Source: Azospirillum sp. TSH64 (GTDB lineage Bacteria > Pseudomonadota > Alphaproteobacteria > Azospirillales > Azospirillaceae). Taken from it: DNA of 40,672 nucleotides. Positions within the stretch are counted from its first letter, which is position 1. The number at the start of each line of letters is the position of its first letter. Where the stretch lies: positions 6,869,168 through 6,909,839 of the forward strand of contig NZ_LGQW01000015.1 in NCBI RefSeq assembly GCF_003116035.1. The letters run 5' to 3'. Positions 16,026 to 24,095 of this stretch are shown here, one piece after another. The notes below the pieces were generated by a model. The model did no database searches. It was not told the DNA's origin and saw nothing but the letters and a program-made list of their open reading frames with translations. The position numbers and the translations under genes are program-made.

Positions 16026-16892
16026 TCAGGGGGCCGGCGGCAGGTTCCGGCGGTACTGGCCCGGCGTGACGCCGAAGGCGCGCCGGAAACAGCGGCCGAG
16101 ATGGCTTTGATCGGAAAAGCCGGCTTCGGCCGCCACGGCGGCGACCGGGTCTCCGGCGCGCAGCAGGCGCCGCGCCTCGTTCAATCGTTCGGACAGCCGG
16201 AAGAGCTGCGGCGCGACACCATGCTGCCTGCGGAACCTGCGCGAGAAACCTTCGCGGCTCATCCCGGCGAGGCGGGCGCCCTCGCCGACCGTTTCCCAGG
16301 AGGGAGTTATCGCCTCCACCCGTTGCGCCGGCATGCCGGCCTCGCACCGGTGAGTCCCGATCATCGCCGCCAGATCGGGCCAGTCGATGCTCCCCTGCCG
16401 CCACCGCAGGGCCATCCCGGCAAACAGGGCGGCGGCGTCGCAGGCCGCGGGCGGGGTGTAGATGTTGATGCAGAAGACATCGGCCGGTTCGGAAAGCGAG
16501 CTGTGCGGCGTTCCGGCCGGAATTCTCACCCCCCGGCCCGGTGCGACATCGACCGGCATGTCCCCGATCAGGAAGCGCCGGCGGCCCGACAGGACGAAGG
16601 TCAGCTGGTCCTCGTCATGGAAATGCACCGGCAGCGAGACGTCCTGTCCGCACACGACGCCGAGTTCGACGATGTCGCGGCTGAGCGGCCGCCAATAGTT
16701 CCAGGCACCGCCTTTGCCCATGCCGGCGATGCCCATGCCGCTGGGAAGCTGAAACGATGCCGTCATGACGAACCACCCCGCTTCCGGCCGTAGCCCTTTC
16801 GGAAAATCGACGGTCGCGCAACCATAATCAAACTCCGGTTGCATGGGCAAGGCCGCGGCCCGGTCACATGCGTTCCAGACGGCGGAGGTCAT
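16026..16892 (-). CDS. AraC family transcriptional regulator with N-terminal cupin domain
   Basis: The N-terminal half has a cupin-type sensor fold (HFHDEDQLTFVLSG and GVRIPAGTPHSS are the typical metal/ligand strands). The C-terminal about 100 residues form a double helix-turn-helix DNA-binding domain, including SREGFSRRFRRQHGVAPQ and AEAGFSDQSHLGRCFRRAFGVTPGQYR. It would activate a neighbouring gene in response to a small ligand. The divergent YdcZ-type exporter gene is the obvious candidate. The ATG at 16892 is kept; ATG 16844 would also fit but has no ribosome binding site. Confidence 0.88.
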   Translation of the reverse strand: MTSAVWNACDRAAALPMQPEFDYGCATVDFPKGLRPEAGWFVMTASFQLPSGMGIAGMGKGGAWNYWRPLSRDIVELGVVCGQDVSLPVHFHDEDQLTFVLSGRRRFLIGDMPVDVAPGRGVRIPAGTPHSSLSEPADVFCINIYTPPAACDAAALFAGMALRWRQGSIDWPDLAAMIGTHRCEAGMPAQRVEAITPSWETVGEGARLAGMSREGFSRRFRRQHGVAPQLFRLSERLNEARRLLRAGDPVAAVAAEAGFSDQSHLGRCFRRAFGVTPGQYRRNLPPAP

Positions 16893-16922
16893 GCGCTGCT
16901 ATCCATCCTCCGGGACGCGCCG

Positions 16923-16952
16923 CATGGAAAACCCTCCATGCCGGCCGGCATG
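16923..16952. promoter_or_regulatory. Two overlapping palindromes in the AraC/exporter divergent region
   Basis: CATGGA-N6-TCCATG (16923-16940) overlaps a perfect 16-bp palindrome CATGCCGGCCGGCATG (16937-16952). Both lie between the AraC gene and the ydcZ-like gene, directly ahead of the latter's Shine-Dalgarno. They may be operator DNA or a 5'-leader hairpin. Confidence 0.45.
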
Positions 16953-16969
16953 TTTTCGGGGAGTACGGC

Positions 16970-17422
16970 ATGACCGCCGCCTTGTCCGCCTTTTCCTATC
17001 TTCTCGTCGTCGGCGCCGGCGTGAGCGTCGCTTTGCAGCAGGTGCTGAACGCAAACCTGCGGGCCGAGCTCGGGTCGCCCTGGTGGGCGGGCTTCGTCAG
17101 CTACCTCGTCGGCATGCTGGCGATGCTGGCGGTGGCGCTGACATCCTCCGGCCCCCGGCTCACCGACCAGCTGGCCGGACCGACGTCGTGGCTGTCCTGG
17201 ACGGGGGGTCTTTTCGGCGCGCTGTTCATCGGGACCGCCATCCTGATGGTTCCCCGCCTCGGCGCCGCGACCGTGCTCGCTTTGATCGTCGTCGGCCAGA
17301 TGCTCGGCTCGCTCGCCTTCGACCATTTCGGCCTGTTCGGGCTTCCCCACCACCCGGTGAGCCTCACCCGGCTGGCCGGTGCGGCGTTCCTGCTGCTGGG
17401 CGTCGTCCTGATCCGTGCCTGA
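16970..17422 (+). CDS. DMT-superfamily transporter, YdcZ type (DUF606)
   Basis: This 150-aa protein with about five TM helices matches the half-size YdcZ family of drug/metabolite transporters, recognised by VALQQVLNANLRAELGSPWWAGFVSYLVG near the N-terminus and the LGAATVLALIVVGQMLGSL helix later. Such half-size proteins act as dimers; the substrate is unknown. The ATG at 16970 has GGGGAG 5 nt ahead. It is followed after 12 bp by a metallophosphoesterase gene, suggesting co-transcription, and is divergent from an AraC regulator. Confidence 0.87.
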   Translation: MTAALSAFSYLLVVGAGVSVALQQVLNANLRAELGSPWWAGFVSYLVGMLAMLAVALTSSGPRLTDQLAGPTSWLSWTGGLFGALFIGTAILMVPRLGAATVLALIVVGQMLGSLAFDHFGLFGLPHHPVSLTRLAGAAFLLLGVVLIRA

Positions 17423-17434
17423 CACCGGGAGGCT

Positions 17435-18127
17435 ATGGTGAAGCTGGTCATCATATCCGACATCCACGGCAACCACGACGCCTTGCGCGCCCTGCCCGAG
17501 GCGTATGACGAACTCTGGGTGCTGGGCGACCTCGTCAATTACGGGCCGCAACCGAACGAGGTGGTCACCGACATCATGGAGAAGGCGTCGCTGGCGATCC
17601 AGGGAAACCACGACCATGCGGTGGCGCACGGCGACGACTCGCGCTGGAGCGCGCGCTATCGGCCGTTGGCCGAAGCGACCAGACGCTACACGTCCGCCGC
17701 CCTCGGCGACGCGCAGAAGGCCTATCTGCGCGGGCTTCCGCAGCAGGCGCAGGCCGAGCGCGACGGCCTCCGGTTCCACCTGACGCACGCGATGCCGTCG
17801 GATCCGCTCTATGGCCGGCACCCCGGCGATGCCGCCGGGTGGGAAAGGGAACTCGACGGAGTGCGGGCCGATGTCCTCCTCGTCGGGCATACCCATGTGC
17901 CGATGCTGCGCAGGATCGGCGACAGGGTGGTGCTCAATCCGGGAAGCCTCGGCCAGCCTCGCAACGGCACGACGCTGGCAAGCTACGCCGTCTGCGAGGA
18001 CGGTCGTTTCGCACTCAAATCCTTTCGCTATCCGGTCCAGGCGACGATTGCGAAGCTCAAGAGCCTTGGCTTTCCGCATCCTGTCGAACGCGAACTGGTC
18101 GCCATTCTCGAAACCGGTTCGGTCTGA
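17435..18127 (+). CDS. Calcineurin-like metallophosphoesterase (YfcE/MJ0936-like)
   Basis: This 230-aa dinuclear-metal phosphoesterase shows all the family motifs in order: SDIHGNHDAL (D9, H11), LGDLVNYGP (D32), GNHD (57-60), a His in HLTHAMP, and GHTH near residue 150, followed by NPGSLGQPRNG. Close relatives are phosphodiesterases of unknown physiological substrate. The ATG at 17435 is preceded by GGGAGG. It is coupled to the ydcZ-like gene by position, but no functional link is evident. Confidence 0.9.
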   Translation: MVKLVIISDIHGNHDALRALPEAYDELWVLGDLVNYGPQPNEVVTDIMEKASLAIQGNHDHAVAHGDDSRWSARYRPLAEATRRYTSAALGDAQKAYLRGLPQQAQAERDGLRFHLTHAMPSDPLYGRHPGDAAGWERELDGVRADVLLVGHTHVPMLRRIGDRVVLNPGSLGQPRNGTTLASYAVCEDGRFALKSFRYPVQATIAKLKSLGFPHPVERELVAILETGSV

Positions 18128-18191
18128 TCGGACGCGGTCGCCCTCCGACGCTAATTCTGTTGCCCGGCGGGGTAGGGGCGCTTACGGTCGC

Positions 18192-19001
18192 ATGTCGCCC
18201 CACATATGGTCTTTCCCCACCGGTCCCCCTGCCCAGATGCCGCGTCCCGTGATCCGCCGCCTGATCGATGCCGTGCCGACCGCCGTCCTGCCGATGCTGG
18301 CGGGGGTCGGGCTGTCGGCGCTGGTGGCGCCGCAGCCGGATGCCGCCATGGCGCTGCTGCGCGGGCTGGTGGTGACGCTTCTGCTGACGCTGCCGTCGCT
18401 GGCGGTCGGAACCGCGCTGGGCACGCTCGCCGGATCCTGGGCCGCGGTCGCGCCGCGGTCGGCCGGCGGGCTGGTCGGCCGGCTGCTGTCCGGCGCCGGG
18501 CCGCTGCTGCCGGGCTTCCTGCTGGCGGCGGCTGCGGCTCTGGCTGTGCGGGCCGGGGCGTCGGCGGCGCCGCTGGGCTGGACCGCCCTGTCGATTCCCG
18601 CCGCCTGCCAGGCCGCCCGGCTGGCGCGCCCGGCGATGGGCCGCGCCCTGGGCTCGGGGCCGGAGGGTGGGGCGGTGCGGATGGCCCGCGGGCTGGGGCT
18701 GGATGAACGCACCGTGCTGCGCCACCACGCCCTGCCGCAGGCGGTCGCCCCGGTGATGGGAGGCTTGCGCGCTGCTGTGCTGGCGGCGATGGTCGGTGCG
18801 GTGGCGCTGGAAAGCCTGCTGGACCTGCCGGGGGCGGGGGCGCTGATGGTCGATGCCGCCCGCGCCGGATCGGCCGCCGGGGCGGTGCCGGTCCTGGTGG
18901 CGCTGGGCGGGCTGACCGCCCTGCTGAACGCGCTGGGCCTCGGGGTGCGCGACTGGATCGACCCGGCCAACCACAGCTCCACGCCCTACGACGGGGCGTG
19001 A
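18192..19001 (+). CDS. Divergent DppB/OppB-like ABC transporter permease
   Basis: This 269-aa membrane protein keeps the C-terminal core of a peptide-type permease. The coupling (EAA) loop is RMARGLGLDERTVLRHHALPQAV, followed by a helix, LESLLDLPGAGALMVDAARAG and a final DWIDP, as in DppB. It differs in lacking the roughly 60-70-residue periplasmic segment that normally separates TM1 and TM2 in DppB proteins. The start is uncertain: ATG 18192 or ATG 18237, both with weak ribosome binding sites. It heads a three-gene cassette (permease, permease, fused ATPase) with no binding-protein gene. Confidence 0.8.
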   Translation: MSPHIWSFPTGPPAQMPRPVIRRLIDAVPTAVLPMLAGVGLSALVAPQPDAAMALLRGLVVTLLLTLPSLAVGTALGTLAGSWAAVAPRSAGGLVGRLLSGAGPLLPGFLLAAAAALAVRAGASAAPLGWTALSIPAACQAARLARPAMGRALGSGPEGGAVRMARGLGLDERTVLRHHALPQAVAPVMGGLRAAVLAAMVGAVALESLLDLPGAGALMVDAARAGSAAGAVPVLVALGGLTALLNALGLGVRDWIDPANHSSTPYDGA

Positions 19002-19017
19002 CCGAAAAAGGACGCCG

Positions 19018-19818
19018 ATGGCCGAGTACGACCAACCGCCGCTTTCCCATCCGGTTCCGCCGGACACCCCGCGTGCCGGCTTTGCCCGCGGGCTGTCGGG
19101 TGCCGCCATCCTCGCCGCCCTGGCGCTCGCCTGCGCCGCAGCACCGCTGATGGCCGACGGCAGTGCTGTGCACCGGCTGGACGCCGACCCGGTCGCCGCG
19201 GCGCTGCTCGACGGGCGGGGCAGCCTGTCCTTCGCGCTGCTCGCCGCGGTGCTGGGCGGGCTGCTGGGCATCGGCTGGGCGCTGCTGGCCGGGATGCTCG
19301 GCACGCTGACCGGCAGCCGGGCTGAGCGGCGCACCATCGCCGCCGCCCAGCGGATGGCCGGCTGGCCGCTCGCCCTGCTGGTTCCGCTTGCCGGCGGGCT
19401 GATGGGGCCGGTCTGGTTGCTGGCGCTGGTCACCGCGCTGACGGCAGCCCCCGCGGTCGCCACTCTCGCCCATGCCGAGCTGTCGGGCCTGATGCGGGCG
19501 GAGTTCCTGACCGCCGCCCGCGCCGCCGGCCTGGCGGAAGGCGAGGTGGTGCGCCGGCACCTGATCCCCAACCTGGCGCGCCCGCTGCTGGCCGCCGGGG
19601 TGCTGGCCCTGCCGCGGGTCCTGGCGGCGGAGAGTTTCGCCAGCCTGCTCGGCCTCGGCCTGCCGCCGGCCCTGGGCAGCTGGGGCGCCTCGGTCGGGCT
19701 GGCGGCACGGCTGGGCGACCCGGTGGCCTTCGTCCCGCCGGCCCTGCTGCTGGCGCTCGCCCTCTGGGCCGCCTGCGCCATCGCCGACGGCATGGCGGCC
19801 GGACAGCGCAAACCATGA
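19018..19818 (+). CDS. Divergent DppC/OppC-like ABC transporter permease
   Basis: This 266-aa second permease of the cassette carries the DppC-type coupling loop EFLTAARAAGLAEGEVVRRH with LIPNLARPLL, then LGLGLPPALGSWGASVG, matching the family's C-terminal signature. The N-terminal GTDxxGRDxxSR segment, which is well conserved in peptide and nickel transporters, is eroded here to RLDADPVAAALLDGRGSLS. AAAAAGGA-like AAAAAGGAC lies 6 nt before the ATG. The stop overlaps the ATPase start by four bases, indicating a tight operon. Confidence 0.82.
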   Translation: MAEYDQPPLSHPVPPDTPRAGFARGLSGAAILAALALACAAAPLMADGSAVHRLDADPVAAALLDGRGSLSFALLAAVLGGLLGIGWALLAGMLGTLTGSRAERRTIAAAQRMAGWPLALLVPLAGGLMGPVWLLALVTALTAAPAVATLAHAELSGLMRAEFLTAARAAGLAEGEVVRRHLIPNLARPLLAAGVLALPRVLAAESFASLLGLGLPPALGSWGASVGLAARLGDPVAFVPPALLLALALWAACAIADGMAAGQRKP

Positions 19819-21533
19819 CCGATGCATCCGTCCTTGGGGCCACGAAGCCCGCGCCGGTCGAAACCGAGGCGCTGACCCTCATGCTGGGTGACCGCGTCCT
19901 GCTCGACCGCGCCACCCTGCGGGTGGAGCGCGGGCAGGTTCTGGCCATCACCGGCGGCGCCGGCAGCGGCAAGACCGCCCTGCTGGGGGCGCTCGCCGGC
20001 CGCTTGCCGGCCGGTGTCGACATGGCGGGGAGCGCCCGCATCGACGGGCATCTGCTGATCGCCCAGGGCGGCCGGCTGGCGCCGCGCCGGCCGCTGGCCC
20101 TGCAGGTGGCGGAGGTGGTCGGCCACCATCTGGGGCTCGACCTGCGGTCGTCGCTGCGCCGCATGGCCGACGGGCTGGACCGCATGGGCGTCCCCGCCGC
20201 CGCCCGGCGTTTCGACCTGCCGCCGGAACAGCTGCCGGAACAGCTGCGCTGGGCCTGCCTGTTCGCCATGGCGGTGGCGGTGGGGCCGGCGGTGCTGCTG
20301 GCCGACGCGCCGGCTGCCGGGCTGGACCCGACGGTGCGGCTGCGGCTTCTCCATCGGTTGGCCGACTGGGCGCGGGCCGACGGGGTGGCGCTGGTCCTGG
20401 CCGGACGGCCGGAGGATGGGCTGGCCGGTCCGGCCGATCGGGTGCTGGCGCTGCGCCGCGCCCGTCTGCTGCCGCCCAGCCCGGCAAGGACCGAACCGCT
20501 GGCGCCGCTGGAGCAGCCAGGAGCCGCCCGCCTGCATGCCCGCGGCGTCGGCATGTCCTATCCGCTCGCCCCCGGCCCGCGGGGGGAGGCGCGGTCTCTG
20601 GCGGTGCTGCACGGCATCGACCTGGATGTGCGGACGGGCGAGACGCTGGCCCTGCTGGGCGAGACCGGCAGCGCCAAGGCGACGCTCGCCCGCTCGCTGC
20701 TGTGCCTGCCGCCGCCGACGGCGGGTGCGGTGGTGTGGATGGGCCGCGACCTGATGGCGGCCTCCGCGCCGCCGGCTGCGGCCGACGGCAGGGGCGACGG
20801 CAGGGGCGACGACCCCGACCGCGGTGGATTGCGCCGTGCCCGGCGCGACCTGCAACCGCTGTTCCCCGACCCGGCCGCCTCCTTCGACCCGGCGATGACG
20901 CTCGGCGCCCAGTTCGGCCTCGTGCTGGAGAGCCTGCGTCCGGACATCGCCGCCGACCGCCGCGACCACCGCATCGACGAGGCGCTGGAGGAGGCCGGCC
21001 TGCGTCCGGAAGCGGCGCTCCGCTGGCCGTCGGCGCTGAGCGTCGCGGAGGCCGCCCATGCCGGCCTTGCCCGCGCCATCCTGTCGGAGCCGCGCGTGCT
21101 GATCGCCGACGAGCCGGCATCCAGCCTGTCGGCGGAGGAGCGCGAAACCTTCCTCGACACGCTGATGGCGGTGCGCGACCGCCGCCGGCTGTCGCTGGTC
21201 CTGGCGACCGAGCGGTATGACGAAGGGCTGCGCGATGCCCATCGCGGCGTCGTGATGCTGGCTGGCCGGGTGGTGGAGAGCGCCGACGCCGGAACGCTGC
21301 GGACGGCGCCGCTGCATCCCTACAGCCGGGCGATGCTGGCGGCGGCGCAGGGCGAACGCCCGGCGCTGGAGGGCGATGCGCCGTCGGCCTTCGCCCAGCC
21401 GGCCGGCTGTCCGCTGCGCCGCCGCTGCCCGCTGGCGCGGGAGTTCTGCGCCCAGGCCGTTCCGACGCTGGAGGAGGTGGCGCCCGGCCACCATGTGGCC
21501 TGCCATTACTGGGACACGCCGACGGACGGGTGA
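19815..21533 (+). CDS. Fused double ABC ATPase of the DppD-DppF type with degenerate catalytic motifs
   Basis: This 572-aa chain contains two ATPase domains and ends in the oligopeptide-transporter tail with cysteines C532, C538, C545 and C563. Domain 1 keeps Walker A (GGAGSGKT, 47-54), but Walker B reads LLADAP, with Ala165 where the catalytic Glu belongs, the ABC signature is LPEQLRWAC instead of LSGGQ, and the H-loop histidine is missing. Domain 2 has Walker A changed to GETGSAKA (282-289), Q-loop Gln changed to Pro351 (LFPDP), signature ALSVAEAAH, Walker B intact (IADEP, 430-434) and the H-loop His replaced by Glu466. The linker has a GRGDGRGD duplication (326-332). The frame is intact and coding bias is strong, so it is not an obvious pseudogene. 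ATP hydrolysis is doubtful. Confidence 0.85.
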   Translation: MTDASVLGATKPAPVETEALTLMLGDRVLLDRATLRVERGQVLAITGGAGSGKTALLGALAGRLPAGVDMAGSARIDGHLLIAQGGRLAPRRPLALQVAEVVGHHLGLDLRSSLRRMADGLDRMGVPAAARRFDLPPEQLPEQLRWACLFAMAVAVGPAVLLADAPAAGLDPTVRLRLLHRLADWARADGVALVLAGRPEDGLAGPADRVLALRRARLLPPSPARTEPLAPLEQPGAARLHARGVGMSYPLAPGPRGEARSLAVLHGIDLDVRTGETLALLGETGSAKATLARSLLCLPPPTAGAVVWMGRDLMAASAPPAAADGRGDGRGDDPDRGGLRRARRDLQPLFPDPAASFDPAMTLGAQFGLVLESLRPDIAADRRDHRIDEALEEAGLRPEAALRWPSALSVAEAAHAGLARAILSEPRVLIADEPASSLSAEERETFLDTLMAVRDRRRLSLVLATERYDEGLRDAHRGVVMLAGRVVESADAGTLRTAPLHPYSRAMLAAAQGERPALEGDAPSAFAQPAGCPLRRRCPLAREFCAQAVPTLEEVAPGHHVACHYWDTPTDG

Positions 21534-21581
21534 GCGGGATCGACTCAACGGCTGGCTGTTTTCATGCCATTGTGTTATCCT

Positions 21582-21609
21582 TTCAGGACGCAAGTTTCGT
21601 CATCCTGAA
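21582..21609. promoter_or_regulatory. Perfect 7-bp dyad before the histidine kinase gene
   Basis: TTCAGGA (21582-21588) and TCCTGAA (21603-21609) are perfect inverted repeats with a 14-bp spacer, ending 20 bp before the kinase ATG. It could be an operator or a 5'-leader hairpin just upstream of the GGGGAG ribosome binding site. Confidence 0.4.
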
Positions 21610-21629
21610 CGCCTGCCGCCGGGGAGCCG

Positions 21630-22703
21630 ATGCCGTCCCTGTCCATCGCCATGCCCGATCTGAACCGTCTGCCGGCACTGGAGCTGCTGGCCGGGCTCGC
21701 CACGCCGCTGTGGCTGGCGCGGGCGGAGGATGGCGGCGTGGTCTGGCTGAACGGAACCGCCCACGCGCTGCTCGACCCGGATGCGGCGGGCGGCAGCCTG
21801 CGGATCGAGCCGGCCGGACCCGGAACGACGGCCACCGAGGCAGCGGTGACCATCCGCGGAGCCGGCGGCCCGCCGCTCGCGCTGACTGCCCGCATCGTGC
21901 CTGTGCCGGACTGCGACCTGATCCTGCTGGAGGGGGCGGTCGACAGTGCCGGCCTGAAGGCCCAGGCGCTGGAACTGGCCGCGGCCAACCGCCGCAAGTC
22001 CGAATATGTCCATCACCTGAGCCACGAGCTGCGCACGCCGCTGACCGCCGTCATCGGCTTCGCCGAGATGCTGCGCGACCGGCTGCTGGGACCGCCCGAC
22101 AGCCCGCGCTATGGCGAGGCGGCGGCCCAGATCGTCGCCGCCGGCGACTATATGCTGGAGTTGATCAACAACCTGCTCGACCTTGCCCGCATCGAGGCCG
22201 GCCGGCTGGACCTGCATGAGGAGGAGTGCCCGCCGGCCCTGATCGTCGACGTCACCCTGTCGATGATGGCGGGCCGGGCGGAGCGGTCGGGCGTGACCCT
22301 GTCCGCCTGCCTGCCGGCCGATCTGCCGCTGCTGCGGGCCGATCCGTCGCTGGTCCGGCAGATGCTGACCAATCTCGTCGGCAACGCGCTGAAATTCACC
22401 GCTGCCGGGGGCCATGTGACGGTGTCGGCGGAGCATGAGGCGGATGGCGGTCTGGTCCTGACGGTCGCCGACGACGGCCGCGGCATGCCGCCCGACCGCA
22501 TTCCGCAGGCGCTGACCGCCTTTGCACAGCTCCACGACCCTGCCCATGATCCGATGACGGTGGCCCAGCATGGGTCCGGCCTCGGCCTGCCGCTGACCGC
22601 CGCCCTGGTGGAGCTGCATGGCGGCAGCATCGCCGTCGACAGCGCACCGGGGCACGGCACGACGGTGCGGCTGCGCTTTCCGCCGGAGCGGGTGGTGGGG
22701 TAG
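21630..22703 (+). CDS. Cytosolic sensor histidine kinase
   Basis: This 357-aa protein has no TM segment. A PAS-like N-terminal domain (about residues 15-105) precedes the HisKA domain with phospho-acceptor H132 (HHLSHELRTPLTAV). A HATPase domain follows, with N box NLVGNALKFT, G1 VADDGRGMP and G2 GSGLGLPLT, ending at about 350. It has no cognate response regulator nearby. It lies 96 bp downstream of the degenerate ABC cassette on the same strand. The ATG at 21630 has GGGGAG ahead. Its signal is unknown; a soluble PAS suggests a cytoplasmic cue. Confidence 0.92.
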   Translation: MPSLSIAMPDLNRLPALELLAGLATPLWLARAEDGGVVWLNGTAHALLDPDAAGGSLRIEPAGPGTTATEAAVTIRGAGGPPLALTARIVPVPDCDLILLEGAVDSAGLKAQALELAAANRRKSEYVHHLSHELRTPLTAVIGFAEMLRDRLLGPPDSPRYGEAAAQIVAAGDYMLELINNLLDLARIEAGRLDLHEEECPPALIVDVTLSMMAGRAERSGVTLSACLPADLPLLRADPSLVRQMLTNLVGNALKFTAAGGHVTVSAEHEADGGLVLTVADDGRGMPPDRIPQALTAFAQLHDPAHDPMTVAQHGSGLGLPLTAALVELHGGSIAVDSAPGHGTTVRLRFPPERVVG

Positions 22704-22715
22704 GCGGAGTCGGCT

Positions 22716-23963
22716 TCAGTATGCCTGAGCCTCGCCCAACACCCCCGCCAAGGCCGGCGCCAGATCGCCGGCGCCGACCACCGTCACCCGCTCCAGCCCC
22801 AGCCAGCCGGCAAGCCGGCCCAGTTCCGCCGCCAGGGCCGGGGCGACGGCATCGGCCTGGGCATGCGGTTCGCCGTGGGCGGCCTGGACCAGCAGGGTGC
22901 CGGCCTTGCGGTCGGATTTCAGGTCGACACGGGCGGCGATGCGCTCGTCCATCAGGAAGGGCAGGACGTAATAGCCATGCTCGCGCTTGTGGGCGGGGGT
23001 GTAGATCTCCAGCCGGATGCGGGCGCCGAACAGCCGTTCGGTGCGCTGCCGCTCCCAGATCAGCGAATCGAAGGGGGAGAGCAGGGCGCGGGACGCCGCC
23101 TTGCGCGGGATGCGTAGGTCGGGGGTGACGTAGGCGATGCGGTCCCAGCCCTCCACCGTCACCGGCAGCAACTCGCCGCCCTCCACCAGTTCGGCGATGC
23201 GCAGGCGGGCGTCGGCGACGTCCAGACGGTGGTAATCGCGCAGGTCGCGCTCGGTCGCCACGCCATGGGCGCGGGCGGCGATGCGCAGCAGGGCGCGCTG
23301 GGCCTCCGCCTCCTCCGGGGTGGGGGTGTCGAGCACGGCGGCGGGCAGCACCCGCTCCGGCAGGTCGTAGAGCCGCTCGAACCCGCGCCGGCCGGCGGTG
23401 GTGACGAGGCCGGCCCAGAACAGGTACTCCAGCGCCCGCTTGCCGTCGCTCCACCCCCACCAGCCGCCGGCGCCGCGCCCGGCCTCGCTGAGTTCGGACG
23501 CTCCCATCGGCCCGCGTGACGCCACCTCCGCCAGAACCGACTCGATGTAGGGACGGCGTTCGACGGCGAAGCGCGCCAGTTCGCCATAGGTCCCCTCGCC
23601 GCGTTCGGCCCGCGCCATGCGCCAGCGGAACAGCGGCTGCTGCTCCACCGGGATCAGGGAGGCCTCGTGGCCCCAATATTCGAACAGCGCCCGCCGCCTG
23701 CCGCCATAGGCCAGCCGGTCGAGCAGAGCCGCCTCGTAGGGACCGAGCCGCGAGAAGAGCGGCAGGTAATGGGAACGGATCAGCACATTGACGGAATCGA
23801 TCTGCACCAGCCCCAGCCGCCCGATCAGGCGCCGGGCATGGCGGGCTTCGACCGTGTCGGTGTCGGCGGCATCGGTGGCGACGGCGGTGCTGTTGGGGAA
23901 ACCCTGGGCGGCGATGGCGACGCGGCGCGCCTCGCGCAGGGACAGGCTGTCTGGACGGGGCAT
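22716..23963 (-). CDS. YcaQ/AlkX-like winged-helix DNA glycosylase (crosslink repair)
   Basis: Proteins of this HTH_42 family unhook DNA interstrand crosslinks and remove bulky alkylated bases. The 415-aa length is typical. The catalytic QxD motif of the YcaQ branch is seen as Q54-I55-D56 (LVQIDSVNVLIRSHYLPLFSR region). FEYWGHEASLIP and, later, SPFDSLIWERQRTERLFG and KREHGYYVLPFLMDERIAARVDLK are further family hallmarks. The gene is convergent with the kinase gene (12 bp between stops) and divergent from nnrS, sharing the region with an FNR/Nnr-type box. Confidence 0.9.
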   Translation of the reverse strand: MPRPDSLSLREARRVAIAAQGFPNSTAVATDAADTDTVEARHARRLIGRLGLVQIDSVNVLIRSHYLPLFSRLGPYEAALLDRLAYGGRRRALFEYWGHEASLIPVEQQPLFRWRMARAERGEGTYGELARFAVERRPYIESVLAEVASRGPMGASELSEAGRGAGGWWGWSDGKRALEYLFWAGLVTTAGRRGFERLYDLPERVLPAAVLDTPTPEEAEAQRALLRIAARAHGVATERDLRDYHRLDVADARLRIAELVEGGELLPVTVEGWDRIAYVTPDLRIPRKAASRALLSPFDSLIWERQRTERLFGARIRLEIYTPAHKREHGYYVLPFLMDERIAARVDLKSDRKAGTLLVQAAHGEPHAQADAVAPALAAELGRLAGWLGLERVTVVGAGDLAPALAGVLGEAQAY

Positions 23964-24007
23964 GGGTACGGAGGGAGGTTGGATGGGACGCCAGCTTGAG
24001 AATGCGT

Positions 24008-24021
24008 TTGATTTTCGTCAA
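24008..24021. promoter_or_regulatory. FNR/Nnr-type box upstream of nnrS
   Basis: TTGATTTTCGTCAA matches TTGAT-N4-ATCAA at 9 of 10 positions and the core TTGA-N6-TCAA perfectly. It lies 74 bp before the nnrS start. Crp/FNR-family regulators (FNR, FixK, NnrR, Dnr) bind such sites under low oxygen or nitric oxide, fitting NnrS biology. The box is also 44 bp upstream of the divergent glycosylase start. Confidence 0.7.
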
Positions 24022-24095
24022 GGCGGCGTGACGGCACGGGGCGCAGGCTGACGGTCATCCTGCATTGCAGCACCCGTCCTGCGGAGTTCCTGTCC

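Noticed and set aside
19815..21533. Calling the degenerate ATPase a pseudogene
   Set aside because: The frame is full length, codon bias is normal, both domains keep one intact nucleotide motif and the gene overlaps its permease; decay by frameshift or stop is absent.
18057..21593. An 1178-codon minus-strand open frame across the ABC cassette
   Set aside because: Gln/Arg/Pro-rich shadow of three overlapping plus-strand genes that show ABC transporter features.
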